The position numbers were made by a program, and so were the translations under genes. DNA of 10,315 bases from Planctomycetota bacterium (GTDB lineage: Bacteria > Planctomycetota > PUPC01 > JACPCR01): the NCBI GenBank assembly GCA_030740295.1, contig JASLXP010000139.1, positions 1 to 10,315 of the forward strand, read 5' to 3'. A model generated the notes under the pieces. It saw nothing but the letters and a program-made list of their open reading frames with translations. It did not search any database and was not told the origin of the DNA. Of the stretch, positions 1 to 6,931 are shown piece by piece (the stretch's first letter is position 1; the number at the start of each line of letters is the position of its first letter).

Positions 1-1
1 C

Positions 2-1471
2 TTCGCATTTGTGGCGTTCGCTTTCAGTCAATATGTCATTGGGCTGTCATCGGTAAACGAATTTCGGCATCTGCGCCCAGCCGGGGCATTCATGCTCAGC
101 AACAGCCTTCTGCTTTCTCTGTGCGGCCTGGGTATGTGGCTCAATATCGCGGAGGTGACGCTCCTCGATACCGCGCTGCGGCATGCGCTGCCGATTCTTG
201 TCGTCCTGCTTGGGATTGAATTCATCCTGAATTTCATTCTCGATTTCTTCCGCCCCCGCCTGCCGGGCCAGGAGCTTCGGCCGCCCTATGACAGCCGCCT
301 CTTCGGACTGTTTGCGCAGCCGGGCAGCCTCTGGAACGCGGTCGCTGAGACGCTTGATTACCAGTTTGGATTCAAGGTCAGCCGCACCTGGTTCTTCAAG
401 TTTGTCGCGCAGCTCATTTTGCCGTTGATAGCCTTTCAGCTTGTGTCCGCGGTTCTGCTGACGTCCATCGTCGTGGTAAAGCATGACGAGGTGGTCATCG
501 TGGAACGCTTCGGCAAACCGGTCGGCGAAATCCTTCAGCCCGGCTTTCACATGAAGATTCCCTGGCCCGTGGAAAGGGCATACTCATTGCCCACCAGCAT
601 CCAGCGGGTGGTCGTCGGTGTGGAAGAGACTGAACAGGAAGGGGACGAGGAGCTGAAAAAGGGTCAACTGCCATCGAATGTGGTCGTGTGGACTCAACCA
701 AGACAGACCGCCAGTGATTACATCCTGCTCGCCAGCCAGACGACCTCGGAGGTGAGGGAAGCACCGACAGGGCAGCCGGAGATTGGCACGAGTGTGCCGG
801 TCAATGTGCTGAATGTTTCGTTGATTCTCCATTATCGAATCTCTGAAAAGCGGGAGGAGCTCTTCGACTACTTTTATCGCCAGACAGATGCAAAGGGCTA
901 TCTGGTCAGCATCGCTTTCAGGGAGCTTGTCCAGGTAGCCTGCAGCGTAAAGATGGAGGACCTCATGGGGCCGGCGCGCCTCACCCTGGCCGACCGAATC
1001 AAGACCCGCATCACGGAACAGGCCAAGGCTGCCAGGCTGGGTCTCGTTGTCACCAACGTCGGATTCCAGCTCGTCCATCCGCCATTGCCCGTGGCCGATG
1101 CGTTCGAGTCCATTGTGGAATCGCAGGAGAGGAAACAGACCTCGGTTGTGGAAGCCGAAGCCTTCGCTGCGCGCACCGTTCCAGGCGCGAAGACAGCGGG
1201 CCGGGTGAGAGTTCATGAAGCCGAAAGCTACAAGACCCGCCGCGTGACCATCGTCAAGGCCGAGGCGGACAGCTTCCAGCACCAGCGCAATGCGTATGAC
1301 CTGGCGACGCCCGAAATTTACGAATCCCGTTACTTGCTCTCTACGCTTGAAGAAGCCCTCAAAGGGAAACGGAAACTCATCATCCCTAAAGGTATGGTGA
1401 ATCAAGTCATCGAACTCAACCTCGAAGAAAAGCTGAATGCCGATCTTCTCAACGTCGATCTTGGAGAATAG
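2..1471 (+). CDS. Polytopic HflK-like SPFH/Band-7 membrane protein (5' end outside window)
   Basis: The reading frame is open to the left edge, so the GTG at 11 is probably an internal Val codon and the gene is 5'-partial. Numbering from that GTG, hydrophobic segments lie near residues 28-47, 58-80 and 130-157. An SPFH domain follows from about 158: KHDEVVIVERFGKP, then LQPGFHMKIPWPVE (175-188), the usual 'single-channel-facing' SPFH opening. A helical stretch from about 365 to 430 is rich in E, A, K and Q. The end (ESRYLLSTLEEALKGKRKLI, 438-457) resembles the HflK C-terminal pattern that precedes the last strand. HflK normally has one membrane anchor; this protein has at least three, plus an extended loop at about 204-262 rich in E, Q and T between SPFH strands. 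HflK/HflC-type proteins scaffold or modulate membrane proteins such as FtsH. It is followed 3 nt later by an HflC-like gene, so co-translation is likely. The family is secure; the partner is unknown. Confidence 0.85.
   Translation, partial: FAFVAFAFSQYVIGLSSVNEFRHLRPAGAFMLSNSLLLSLCGLGMWLNIAEVTLLDTALRHALPILVVLLGIEFILNFILDFFRPRLPGQELRPPYDSRLFGLFAQPGSLWNAVAETLDYQFGFKVSRTWFFKFVAQLILPLIAFQLVSAVLLTSIVVVKHDEVVIVERFGKPVGEILQPGFHMKIPWPVERAYSLPTSIQRVVVGVEETEQEGDEELKKGQLPSNVVVWTQPRQTASDYILLASQTTSEVREAPTGQPEIGTSVPVNVLNVSLILHYRISEKREELFDYFYRQTDAKGYLVSIAFRELVQVACSVKMEDLMGPARLTLADRIKTRITEQAKAARLGLVVTNVGFQLVHPPLPVADAFESIVESQERKQTSVVEAEAFAARTVPGAKTAGRVRVHEAESYKTRRVTIVKAEADSFQHQRNAYDLATPEIYESRYLLSTLEEALKGKRKLIIPKGMVNQVIELNLEEKLNADLLNVDLGE
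1463..1466 (+). promoter_or_regulatory. Ribosome binding site of the HflC-like gene
   Basis: GGAG sits 8 nt before the ATG at 1475 and lies inside the last codons of the preceding gene. It supports the chosen start and translational coupling of the first two SPFH genes. Confidence 0.6.
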
Positions 1472-1474
1472 ACC

Positions 1475-2419
1475 ATGGATACCGAAGAAACCCGGAAGAC
1501 CGAATCGAAGATCAACATCTGGTCTCTGCTAAGCGGAATTCTCGTGGCCGTGGGTCTTATCTCTTATATGACCATGTTCACCGTTCGTAAAAACGAGATA
1601 GCGCTGGTCTACACATTCAACAAGCCGTCCGATCCCATCAAGGAATCGGGCCTCTACTTCAAAGCGCCCTGGCCGGTTCAGAAAGCAGTGAAGTTCAGCC
1701 TCTCCATTCGCATTTTCAGTGGCACTTTCGAGGAGTCTTACACTGGAGACGGCAAGAACATCATCCTCGAGGCATTCGTCTGCTGGAAAATCGATGACCC
1801 CAGGCTTTACATGAAAATGACCAGCGGCGACCGACGGCGTGCCGAAAGCCTGCTCAAGGATGTCGTTCGCAATCACAAGGGCGGTGTCCTCGGCAAGCAC
1901 CCGCTGACGCATCTGATCTCGACCAAACCGGAAGATATACAATTCACCAGAATCCAGGACGAAATCCTTGCGCCGGTCGCCAGAGAGGCCAAGGCGTTCG
2001 GGATCGACGTCCAGGAGATTGGTATCAAACGGCTGGCCCTTCCGGAGAAAACCGTCGAAGTGGTTTTCGAACGCATGCGGAAGGAGCGACAGAAGCTGGC
2101 CGACCGTTTTGAGGCGGAAGGTGAGCGTCTGGCATCGATCATCCGTTCCGACGCGCAAAAGGAAGCGACGAACGAACTCACCCAGGCCGAGGCCAAGGCC
2201 AAGGCCATCCGAGGCCAGGCAGACGCAGAGGCCGCGTCCTACTACAAGATCTTGAGCCAGGACCCGGAGCTTGCCGATTTCCTTCGCAAAATGGAATCCT
2301 TCAAGAACATGATGAAGGACAAAGACACGACCCTGATTTTGACGACGAATATGGGGCCTTTTCAATTGCTGGAAGAAGCACCCGAAGGGCCGGCTGGGAA
2401 GACGAAGGAGGAAAGGTGA
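1475..2419 (+). CDS. hflC: HflC-like SPFH/Band-7 protein
   Basis: This 314-residue protein is close to the usual HflC length. It has a short cytoplasmic N-terminus, one membrane anchor at about 15-36, then an SPFH domain beginning VRKNEIALVYTFNKP and including GLYFKAPWPVQK (59-70). The second half follows HflC closely: FGIDVQEIGIKRLALPEKT (175-193), then ERMRKERQKLADRF (199-212), a charged helix with QAEAKAKAIRGQADAEAASY (237-256), and SQDPELADFLRKMESFKNMM (261-280). This matches the region of E. coli HflC that reads roughly 'SKDPDFYAFIRSLRAYENSF'. In the known HflKC complex, HflC alternates with HflK in a membrane cage enclosing FtsH and restraining its access to substrates. The gene lies between two HflK-like genes, so it could form a hetero-oligomer with either. 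The start is supported by GGAG at 1463-1466. The C-terminal tail (300-314) is short and charged. The symbol is given by homology; because this is a divergent cluster without ftsH, it may be a paralogue of a housekeeping hflC elsewhere. Confidence 0.88.
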   Translation: MDTEETRKTESKINIWSLLSGILVAVGLISYMTMFTVRKNEIALVYTFNKPSDPIKESGLYFKAPWPVQKAVKFSLSIRIFSGTFEESYTGDGKNIILEAFVCWKIDDPRLYMKMTSGDRRRAESLLKDVVRNHKGGVLGKHPLTHLISTKPEDIQFTRIQDEILAPVAREAKAFGIDVQEIGIKRLALPEKTVEVVFERMRKERQKLADRFEAEGERLASIIRSDAQKEATNELTQAEAKAKAIRGQADAEAASYYKILSQDPELADFLRKMESFKNMMKDKDTTLILTTNMGPFQLLEEAPEGPAGKTKEER

Positions 2420-2460
2420 GAGAGTTATCGAATCAACGAGGTTGACGATTTTCACTTCGC

Positions 2461-3546
2461 ATGGATACCCGAAATTCACAACCTGACTCACGCACGCAAG
2501 ATCCAGGGCTTGAAGCGTTGTCGCGGGCTCTGAGATCGAGTTTTAGACTGCTGCAGCTTTTCATTCTGATACTGCTTGTGCTGTACCTGAGCTCGGGGTT
2601 TTTCACCATCAAGCCGGGCAAGATGGGGCTCGTTCTCCATCTTGGAAAGATCCGGCAAAAGGAGAAGGCGGGTCAGATCTTCGGGCCGGACATCCTTGAG
2701 CCGGGGGCGCACTGGTCGTGGCCTGAGCCAATCGACAAAGTCGTCGTTCTGCCTGCGGGTGAGCAGACCCTGAAGCTGAGCCTCTTCTGGTACAACGAAG
2801 GGGATCGTTACGACCTTGGCGGTCGCAGGAAAGTGTCGACTTCGCTCATTCCGGGAGTCGACGGTTACACCATTACCGGGGACCGCAACATCCTCCATTC
2901 ACAATGGAGCGTTAATTTCAAGATAGAAGATCCGGTGTCGTACCTTTTGGCAACGAACGCGGAAGCGCCAAAAGAACTGCTCGAGGGCCTCCTGGCCCGG
3001 TCGGTAGTGCAGACCGTTGGACGCATGACGGCTGACCAGGCTTTACTCAGCGACGTGAATCAATTCTCCACGGATGTGAAAACAGCCTTCGTAAAGGACA
3101 TCAATAGATTCGAGCTGGGGATCAAGGTCCTGCTTCTGAATTACGTGGAGAAAGCCCCGCCCCGCCAGACCAAAGACGCGTTCGACGCGGTAACCAACGC
3201 AGGTAACAGCAAAGAGACAAAAGTCACACAGGCGCGCAAGGAAGCCGAACGGATCATCCAGACCGCCAAAGCCAACGCCTCACGCATCGAATCCGAAGCA
3301 GAGGCATACAAGACCCGCATCGTGCTCGAGGCCCAGGCCGACGCGAAAACGCTCAGCGAGCTCCTGCCAAAGTACAGGGAGAACCCACGGACCTTTTTGA
3401 GGCAGCTTTACTTCGAGGGAATCAGCGAAGGCATTTCGAATGCCAAGGAAAAATTTGTCTTGAATGCCGACGAGAGCGGTACGAGACAATTACGAATCAC
3501 ACTGGAAAGCAGTCTGAAGTACAAGCCGAAAGAGAAGAAGAAGTAG
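2461..3546 (+). CDS. hflK: HflK-like SPFH/Band-7 protein
   Basis: This 361-residue protein has a hydrophilic N-terminus (1-28), one membrane anchor (about 30-49) ending in LSSGFFTIKPGKMGLVLHLG, close to the 'ASGFYTIKEAERGVVTRFG' junction of E. coli HflK, and then an SPFH domain. Further matches are LEPGAHWSWPEPIDKV (79-94), ITGDRNILHSQWSVNFKIEDP (138-158, compare 'TSDENVVRVEMNVQYRVTNP'), APPRQTKDAFDAVTNA (232-247), a helix at about 250-295 ending YKTRIVLEAQADAKTLSELL, and RENPRTFLRQLYFEGISEGI (306-325). The segment at about 101-136 is longer than in E. coli HflK. The tail ends in a lysine-rich KPKEKKK. HflK forms a membrane cage with HflC around FtsH in characterised bacteria. The ATG at 2461 is the only plausible start, because an in-frame stop (TGA 2443-2445) lies just upstream; no clear Shine-Dalgarno precedes it. 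The gap to the HflC-like gene is 41 nt. The symbol is by homology. Confidence 0.88.
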   Translation: MDTRNSQPDSRTQDPGLEALSRALRSSFRLLQLFILILLVLYLSSGFFTIKPGKMGLVLHLGKIRQKEKAGQIFGPDILEPGAHWSWPEPIDKVVVLPAGEQTLKLSLFWYNEGDRYDLGGRRKVSTSLIPGVDGYTITGDRNILHSQWSVNFKIEDPVSYLLATNAEAPKELLEGLLARSVVQTVGRMTADQALLSDVNQFSTDVKTAFVKDINRFELGIKVLLLNYVEKAPPRQTKDAFDAVTNAGNSKETKVTQARKEAERIIQTAKANASRIESEAEAYKTRIVLEAQADAKTLSELLPKYRENPRTFLRQLYFEGISEGISNAKEKFVLNADESGTRQLRITLESSLKYKPKEKKK

Positions 3547-3565
3547 TTTTCAGGAATCGTAGGAT

Positions 3566-3621
3566 GGGCGTCCCGCCCGTCTTCGATGGACTTTCGATTT
3601 TCGAGACGGCCGGGACGGCCC
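3566..3621. repeat. GC-rich imperfect palindrome in the gap after the SPFH genes
   Basis: The left arm (3566-3586, GGGCGTCCCGCCCGTCT then TCGA) pairs with the right arm (3601-3621, TCGAGACGGCCGGGACGGCC then C) with two or three single-base bulges. A 14-nt AT-richer loop (3587-3600) separates the arms. It fills most of the 103-nt gap between the third SPFH gene and the P-type ATPase. No T-run follows the right arm, so it is not a canonical intrinsic terminator. It looks like a dispersed intergenic palindrome (REP- or MITE-like), which could still act as an RNA hairpin affecting read-through or mRNA stability. Copy number cannot be judged from this window. Confidence 0.6.
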
Positions 3622-3649
3622 TCCACCATTCACCATTCACTACTCCCCC

Positions 3650-5611
3650 ATGTCCGCCGCCGTTGAGAATCTTGACATCGCAGAGATCGAAAACTCAGAA
3701 GCCAAGATCCGCCGGCATCTGGTAATCGCTTTCATCGGGCTCGTGCTGCTGATCAATGATTTCATTATTCGGATCAAGTTTCCCGACGATGCAAACTCGC
3801 TCGGTGTAATCAGCAGTATGATTGGAGCGCTGCTGATGGCGGGGCCCATTCTTGCCCGGGCTATTGAGGATCTGCTCAAAGATCGGCTGCACATGACTGA
3901 GTTGGTCGCGCTGGCGATTGTCGCTTCGATTGCCCGCCAGGATTACTCCATCGCTGGCGTCATCAGCTTCTTTGTTCTCGTTTCCGAAGCTGTCGAACGG
4001 CGCACTGCGATGGGCGCGCACAAGGCCATTGAATCTATTGTCAAACTGACGCCACGGATTGCCCGTTTAATCACGAAGGAAGGTGAAGGCGAAAAAGAGA
4101 TTCCAGTCGAGCAATTGAATCCCGGCAATTACATCCGCGTCCGGCCCGGGGAGAATGTCCCGGCGGATGGGATTGTTCGACGGGGGCATAGCACGCTCAA
4201 TCAGGCCACGATTACCGGCGAGAGTCTGCCCGCGGACAAAGCATCAGGCGATGAAGTTTTTGCAGGCACAACGAATCTGACCGGCTCGCTCGATGTCGAA
4301 GTAAAAACAGTGGGCATGGAGACCGCGCTCGGAAAAGTGCGGGAGCTCATCCTGCAGGCCCAGAGCTCGAAGTCTTCGATGATGAAGATCGTCGAGCAAC
4401 ACGCGCAGTGGTACACCCCGACAATCTTGATGATCGCCGGCGTGATTCTTTATTTCTCTGAGATGGAACGGGCCATCACCGCGCTCGTGGTCGCCTGCCC
4501 GGGAGCGCTGGTGCTGGCTACACCAACGGCCATGGTGGCTGCGATTTCCTGTGCGGCTCGACTCGGAGTGCTGGTTAAGAACGCGTCAGACCTCGAATTC
4601 GCCGGACGTCTCACCGCCATGATATTCGACAAAACAGGCACGCTGACGACCGGCATTCTTGACGTCACCCGTTTGACGCCGGCCAAGGGCACGGACGCCG
4701 AGCAACTGGTCCACGCCGCGGCGTCGGCTGAGCGTGATTCCAATCACCCGACCGCCCGCGCCATCATCCGGCTCTCAGAAAAAGCGAACATTGGTGCGAG
4801 TAAGCCGGTGGATTTTGAAGAGACCATCGGCCAGGGAGTCGCGGCGAATGTAAGCGGCAAGAGCGTTCTCGTTGGGCGTATGAACTGGCTCAAGGAAAGT
4901 GGCGTTGACTTCACCGGCATCGATCTGGCAGAAACGGAGAGCGAAGCGATTTCGATTATTTTCGTCGCCGAAGAAAGAACGTGTCTCGGTTGGATCGGGC
5001 TTGAAGACCGCCCCCGGGAAGAGGCAAAAGAAGCGGCGTCTGACCTGAAAGAACTGGGACTTCAGCGGCTTGTGATGCTGACCGGTGACCGGCAGGCCGT
5101 CGCAGAGAAAGTCGCCAGAGAGCTTGGATGCACGGAATTCGAGGCCGAATGCCTGCCGGAGACCAAGCTGAAGATCCTCAAGCAGATGCGGGGCGATCAG
5201 TACCAGGTGGCAGTCATCGGCGACGGCGTCAACGATGCCCCGGCGCTCGCCGCTGCCGACCTTGGGATTGCCATGGGCGCGGCCGGCAACGACATCGCTA
5301 TGAACAGTGCGTCGATTGCTCTAATGAACAACGACCTTTCCCGTATCCCTTTCCTGGTGAGACTCTCCCGCCGAACCAGGAGCATCGTGAACCAGAACCT
5401 GCTCTTCGGTATTCTCTTCATCGTCTTCGGCCTGATGCTTTCCGCCTTCGGCTGGCTCAGCCCATGGGCCGCAGCAATCCTTTACATGAGCAGCTCCCTT
5501 TTCGTAGTTTTCAACAGCGCGCGCCTGGTCCGTTTCGGAGAAGAGATCACACCACACGAGCTGGAGAAGGCATCGGCCGAAGGACGCGAGCCAATGCCCG
5601 TGCCAGCCTAG
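3650..5611 (+). CDS. P1B-like cation-transporting P-type ATPase with a CPG membrane motif
   Basis: This 653-residue ATP-driven ion pump carries the full catalytic set: actuator-loop TGES (189-192), phosphorylation site DKTGTLTTG (D327), nucleotide-domain HP dipeptide (H366-P367) with downstream GQG (394-396), TGDR (478-481) and GDGVNDAPA (524-532). The HP dipeptide and the layout of membrane segments (four before the actuator domain at about 22-42, 51-70, 83-95 and 99-115; two at 251-270 and 273-300; two at 581-600 and 603-622) indicate the P1B heavy-metal class. The final segment has the class-like MSSSLFVVFNSARL. There are three oddities. There is no N-terminal metal-binding domain or His/Cys-rich leader. 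The substrate-coordinating motif is Cys283-Pro284-Gly285 instead of Cys-Pro-Cys. The seventh segment shows QNLLFGILFIVFG without the Tyr-Asn pair of copper pumps. The substrate therefore cannot be assigned; a heavy-metal or other divalent cation is the family-based guess. It follows the SPFH genes on the same strand. The start at 3650 lacks a clear Shine-Dalgarno. Confidence 0.92.
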   Translation: MSAAVENLDIAEIENSEAKIRRHLVIAFIGLVLLINDFIIRIKFPDDANSLGVISSMIGALLMAGPILARAIEDLLKDRLHMTELVALAIVASIARQDYSIAGVISFFVLVSEAVERRTAMGAHKAIESIVKLTPRIARLITKEGEGEKEIPVEQLNPGNYIRVRPGENVPADGIVRRGHSTLNQATITGESLPADKASGDEVFAGTTNLTGSLDVEVKTVGMETALGKVRELILQAQSSKSSMMKIVEQHAQWYTPTILMIAGVILYFSEMERAITALVVACPGALVLATPTAMVAAISCAARLGVLVKNASDLEFAGRLTAMIFDKTGTLTTGILDVTRLTPAKGTDAEQLVHAAASAERDSNHPTARAIIRLSEKANIGASKPVDFEETIGQGVAANVSGKSVLVGRMNWLKESGVDFTGIDLAETESEAISIIFVAEERTCLGWIGLEDRPREEAKEAASDLKELGLQRLVMLTGDRQAVAEKVARELGCTEFEAECLPETKLKILKQMRGDQYQVAVIGDGVNDAPALAAADLGIAMGAAGNDIAMNSASIALMNNDLSRIPFLVRLSRRTRSIVNQNLLFGILFIVFGLMLSAFGWLSPWAAAILYMSSSLFVVFNSARLVRFGEEITPHELEKASAEGREPMPVPA

Positions 5612-5625
5612 GGCAGAAGAATGGG

Positions 5626-5730
5626 GTGATGGAGTGTTGGAGTGATGGAAGAATGGAGCAGGGGAGACGCTTGCTCCGCTACGTCTACAACGATCCGTAT
5701 TCAGTCACTCCATACTCCAACTCCATCCCA
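5626..5730. repeat. Inverted repeat built of TGGAGT-type short units between the P-type ATPase and ABC genes
   Basis: On the left, 5627-5648 reads as reiterated (GA)TGGAGTG units. On the right, 5706-5729 carries the complementary ACTCCAT units (CACTCCATACTCCAACTCCA). The arms can pair over about 20 bases with small bulges, around a loop of about 57 nt that holds a further small inverted repeat, GGAGCA (5655-5660) with TGCTCC (5672-5677). The following stretch to 5750 is C- and A-rich. This composition differs sharply from the flanking genes. It resembles the low-complexity palindromic elements seen between genes in many environmental bacterial genomes. No T-run marks it as a terminator. Confidence 0.5.
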
Positions 5731-5758
5731 CCACCACTCCACATACCAGACTTTTTCA

Positions 5759-6925
5759 ATGACCAACAAAATACCCATCATCGAAGTCCTCGAGCTCAGT
5801 AAGGTCTTCGATGACTTTTGGGGCAGGCCGCGAGTTTCTGCTCTCAGCGGCATCAGTCTGAAGATTGAGGAAGGGCAGGTGTTCGGCCTGCTCGGGCCGA
5901 ATGGGTCGGGGAAGACGACCACAATCAAGATTCTCCTGGGGTTGCTCTATCCTACACGCGGGTCTGTGCAGGTCTTTGGGCGTTCGCCGCGGGACGTCCG
6001 TACCAAGGCCCGCATCGGTTACTTGCCTGAAGAGAGTTATCTGTATCCGTTCCTGAATGCGGAGGAAACCCTCGATTTCTACGGGCGTCTGTTCAAGCTG
6101 CCCCGTCATCAGCGTAAGGAAAGGGCAGACAGTCTTCTCGAACTGGTCGGACTCAACGTCGAACGTCGCCGGCCGATTCGAGAGTATTCCAAAGGCATGG
6201 TCCGCCGTATCGGTATTGCGCAGGCGCTTATCAACGATCCGGATCTAATCATTCTTGATGAACCGACCAGCGGGCTCGATCCTATCGGCAGCCGTGAGGT
6301 CAAGGACCTCATCCTTCGTCTCAAGCAACGCGGAAAAACGATCCTTCTGTGCAGTCATCTCCTCGGCGATGTTGAGGACGTCTGCGATCAGATCGCGATC
6401 CTGTACGGCGGCAAGGTTCGGAAATCGGGCACCGTTCCCGAACTGCTCACTCGACGCAGCGTTACTCAGATTTCGGCGGAGCGGCTCAATGAAGGAACCA
6501 CTGAGAAAGTTCTTAACCTCATCAAGGACGAAGAAGGCGAGAAGCCGATCACGGTCGACCATCCGACCATGAAACTGGAATCGTTTTTCCTGGAAGTTGT
6601 GCAGCAGGCTCAGTTAGAAGAATCAGACACATCCGGTGCGCGGATAGGTGAAGGTAAGGAGAGTTTCCTGACCGAAGGCACTGAGGCGCCTGAGCTGTCA
6701 TCCAAAGATGTGCTTGCCAACCTGATGGCCAAACCGGAAGAGCCGGAGGAAGAGGCAGAGGAGGAGGCCCCAGCCGAACCTGAGGTAGATCGGGCTTTGC
6801 TGGGCGACCTTACTGCCCAAGATGCGGAAGAGCCCTCGGAAGAGATCGATGGGGACAAAGAGCCCGAGCCCGACCAGTCAGTGCTCGACCGGCTGGTAAA
6901 GCCCGACAACAGAAAAGAGGATTGA
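5759..6925 (+). CDS. ABC transporter ATP-binding protein with acidic repeat tail
   Basis: This is the nucleotide-binding subunit of an ABC-2 type transporter, paired with the permease 6 nt downstream. The ATG at 5759 gives 388 residues with the ATPase fold starting at once (IIEVLELSKVFDDF). The frame stays open upstream to a GTG at 5642, but those codons run through the inverted repeat and look non-coding. Visible motifs: Walker A GPNGSGKT (46-53), GYLPEE in the Q-loop region (87-92, Glu91 where Gln is common), signature YSKGM (143-147, a variant frequent in this subfamily), Walker B LIILDEP (163-169), D-loop SGLD (171-174) and switch His200. Residues from about 240 to 283 form the short C-terminal domain common to ABC-2 ATPases. 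The last hundred residues (about 285-388) are an unusual Glu/Asp/Pro-rich tail with three copies of a short hydrophobic motif. No clear Shine-Dalgarno precedes the start. Substrate unknown; export or membrane-protein handling is typical for this class. Confidence 0.9.
   Translation: MTNKIPIIEVLELSKVFDDFWGRPRVSALSGISLKIEEGQVFGLLGPNGSGKTTTIKILLGLLYPTRGSVQVFGRSPRDVRTKARIGYLPEESYLYPFLNAEETLDFYGRLFKLPRHQRKERADSLLELVGLNVERRRPIREYSKGMVRRIGIAQALINDPDLIILDEPTSGLDPIGSREVKDLILRLKQRGKTILLCSHLLGDVEDVCDQIAILYGGKVRKSGTVPELLTRRSVTQISAERLNEGTTEKVLNLIKDEEGEKPITVDHPTMKLESFFLEVVQQAQLEESDTSGARIGEGKESFLTEGTEAPELSSKDVLANLMAKPEEPEEEAEEEAPAEPEVDRALLGDLTAQDAEEPSEEIDGDKEPEPDQSVLDRLVKPDNRKED
6701..6922 (+). repeat. Threefold short motif in the acidic tail of the ABC ATPase
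   Basis: Within residues 315-388 of the ATPase, three similar segments recur, each followed by acidic or proline-rich linker: SKDVLANLMAKPEEP (315-329), DRALLGDLTAQDAEEP (344-359) and DQSVLDRLVKPDNRKED (372-388). The common pattern is a polar/charged pair, then hydrophobic-Leu-x-x-Leu, then a short polar run. Between them the chain is almost wholly Glu, Pro, Ala and Asp. The arrangement suggests short linear docking motifs on a disordered tail. Confidence 0.55.
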
Positions 6926-6931
6926 GCGCGC

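Noticed and set aside
11..13. GTG as the true start of the first SPFH gene
   Set aside because: The frame is open to the window edge, the preceding codons continue a hydrophobic segment (FAFVAFAFS), and no ribosome site can be seen, so the gene most likely begins upstream.
584..1405. Antisense open frame of 273 codons opposite the first SPFH gene
   Set aside because: It lies wholly within a convincing SPFH coding region and shows no family features.
1529..2491. Long antisense open frame of 320 codons opposite the HflC-like gene
   Set aside because: The + strand frame encodes an unmistakable HflC homologue; the antisense translation is low in recognisable motifs and follows from codon bias of the sense gene.
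3566..3621. Intrinsic terminator after the SPFH genes
   Set aside because: The hairpin is strong but is followed by TCCACCATTC, not a T-run, and the bulges and dispersed-repeat look fit a palindromic element better.
5642..5758. Upstream GTG start for the ABC ATPase
   Set aside because: The extra 39 residues are encoded by the inverted-repeat element, are low-complexity (His/Ser/Thr-rich) and precede the normal ABC N-terminus at the ATG 5759.
5128..5802. Overlapping + strand frame of 224 codons at the end of the P-type ATPase
   Set aside because: It is out of frame with the GDGVNDAPA motif and last membrane segments of the ATPase, and its Arg/Pro-rich translation is typical of a shadow frame.
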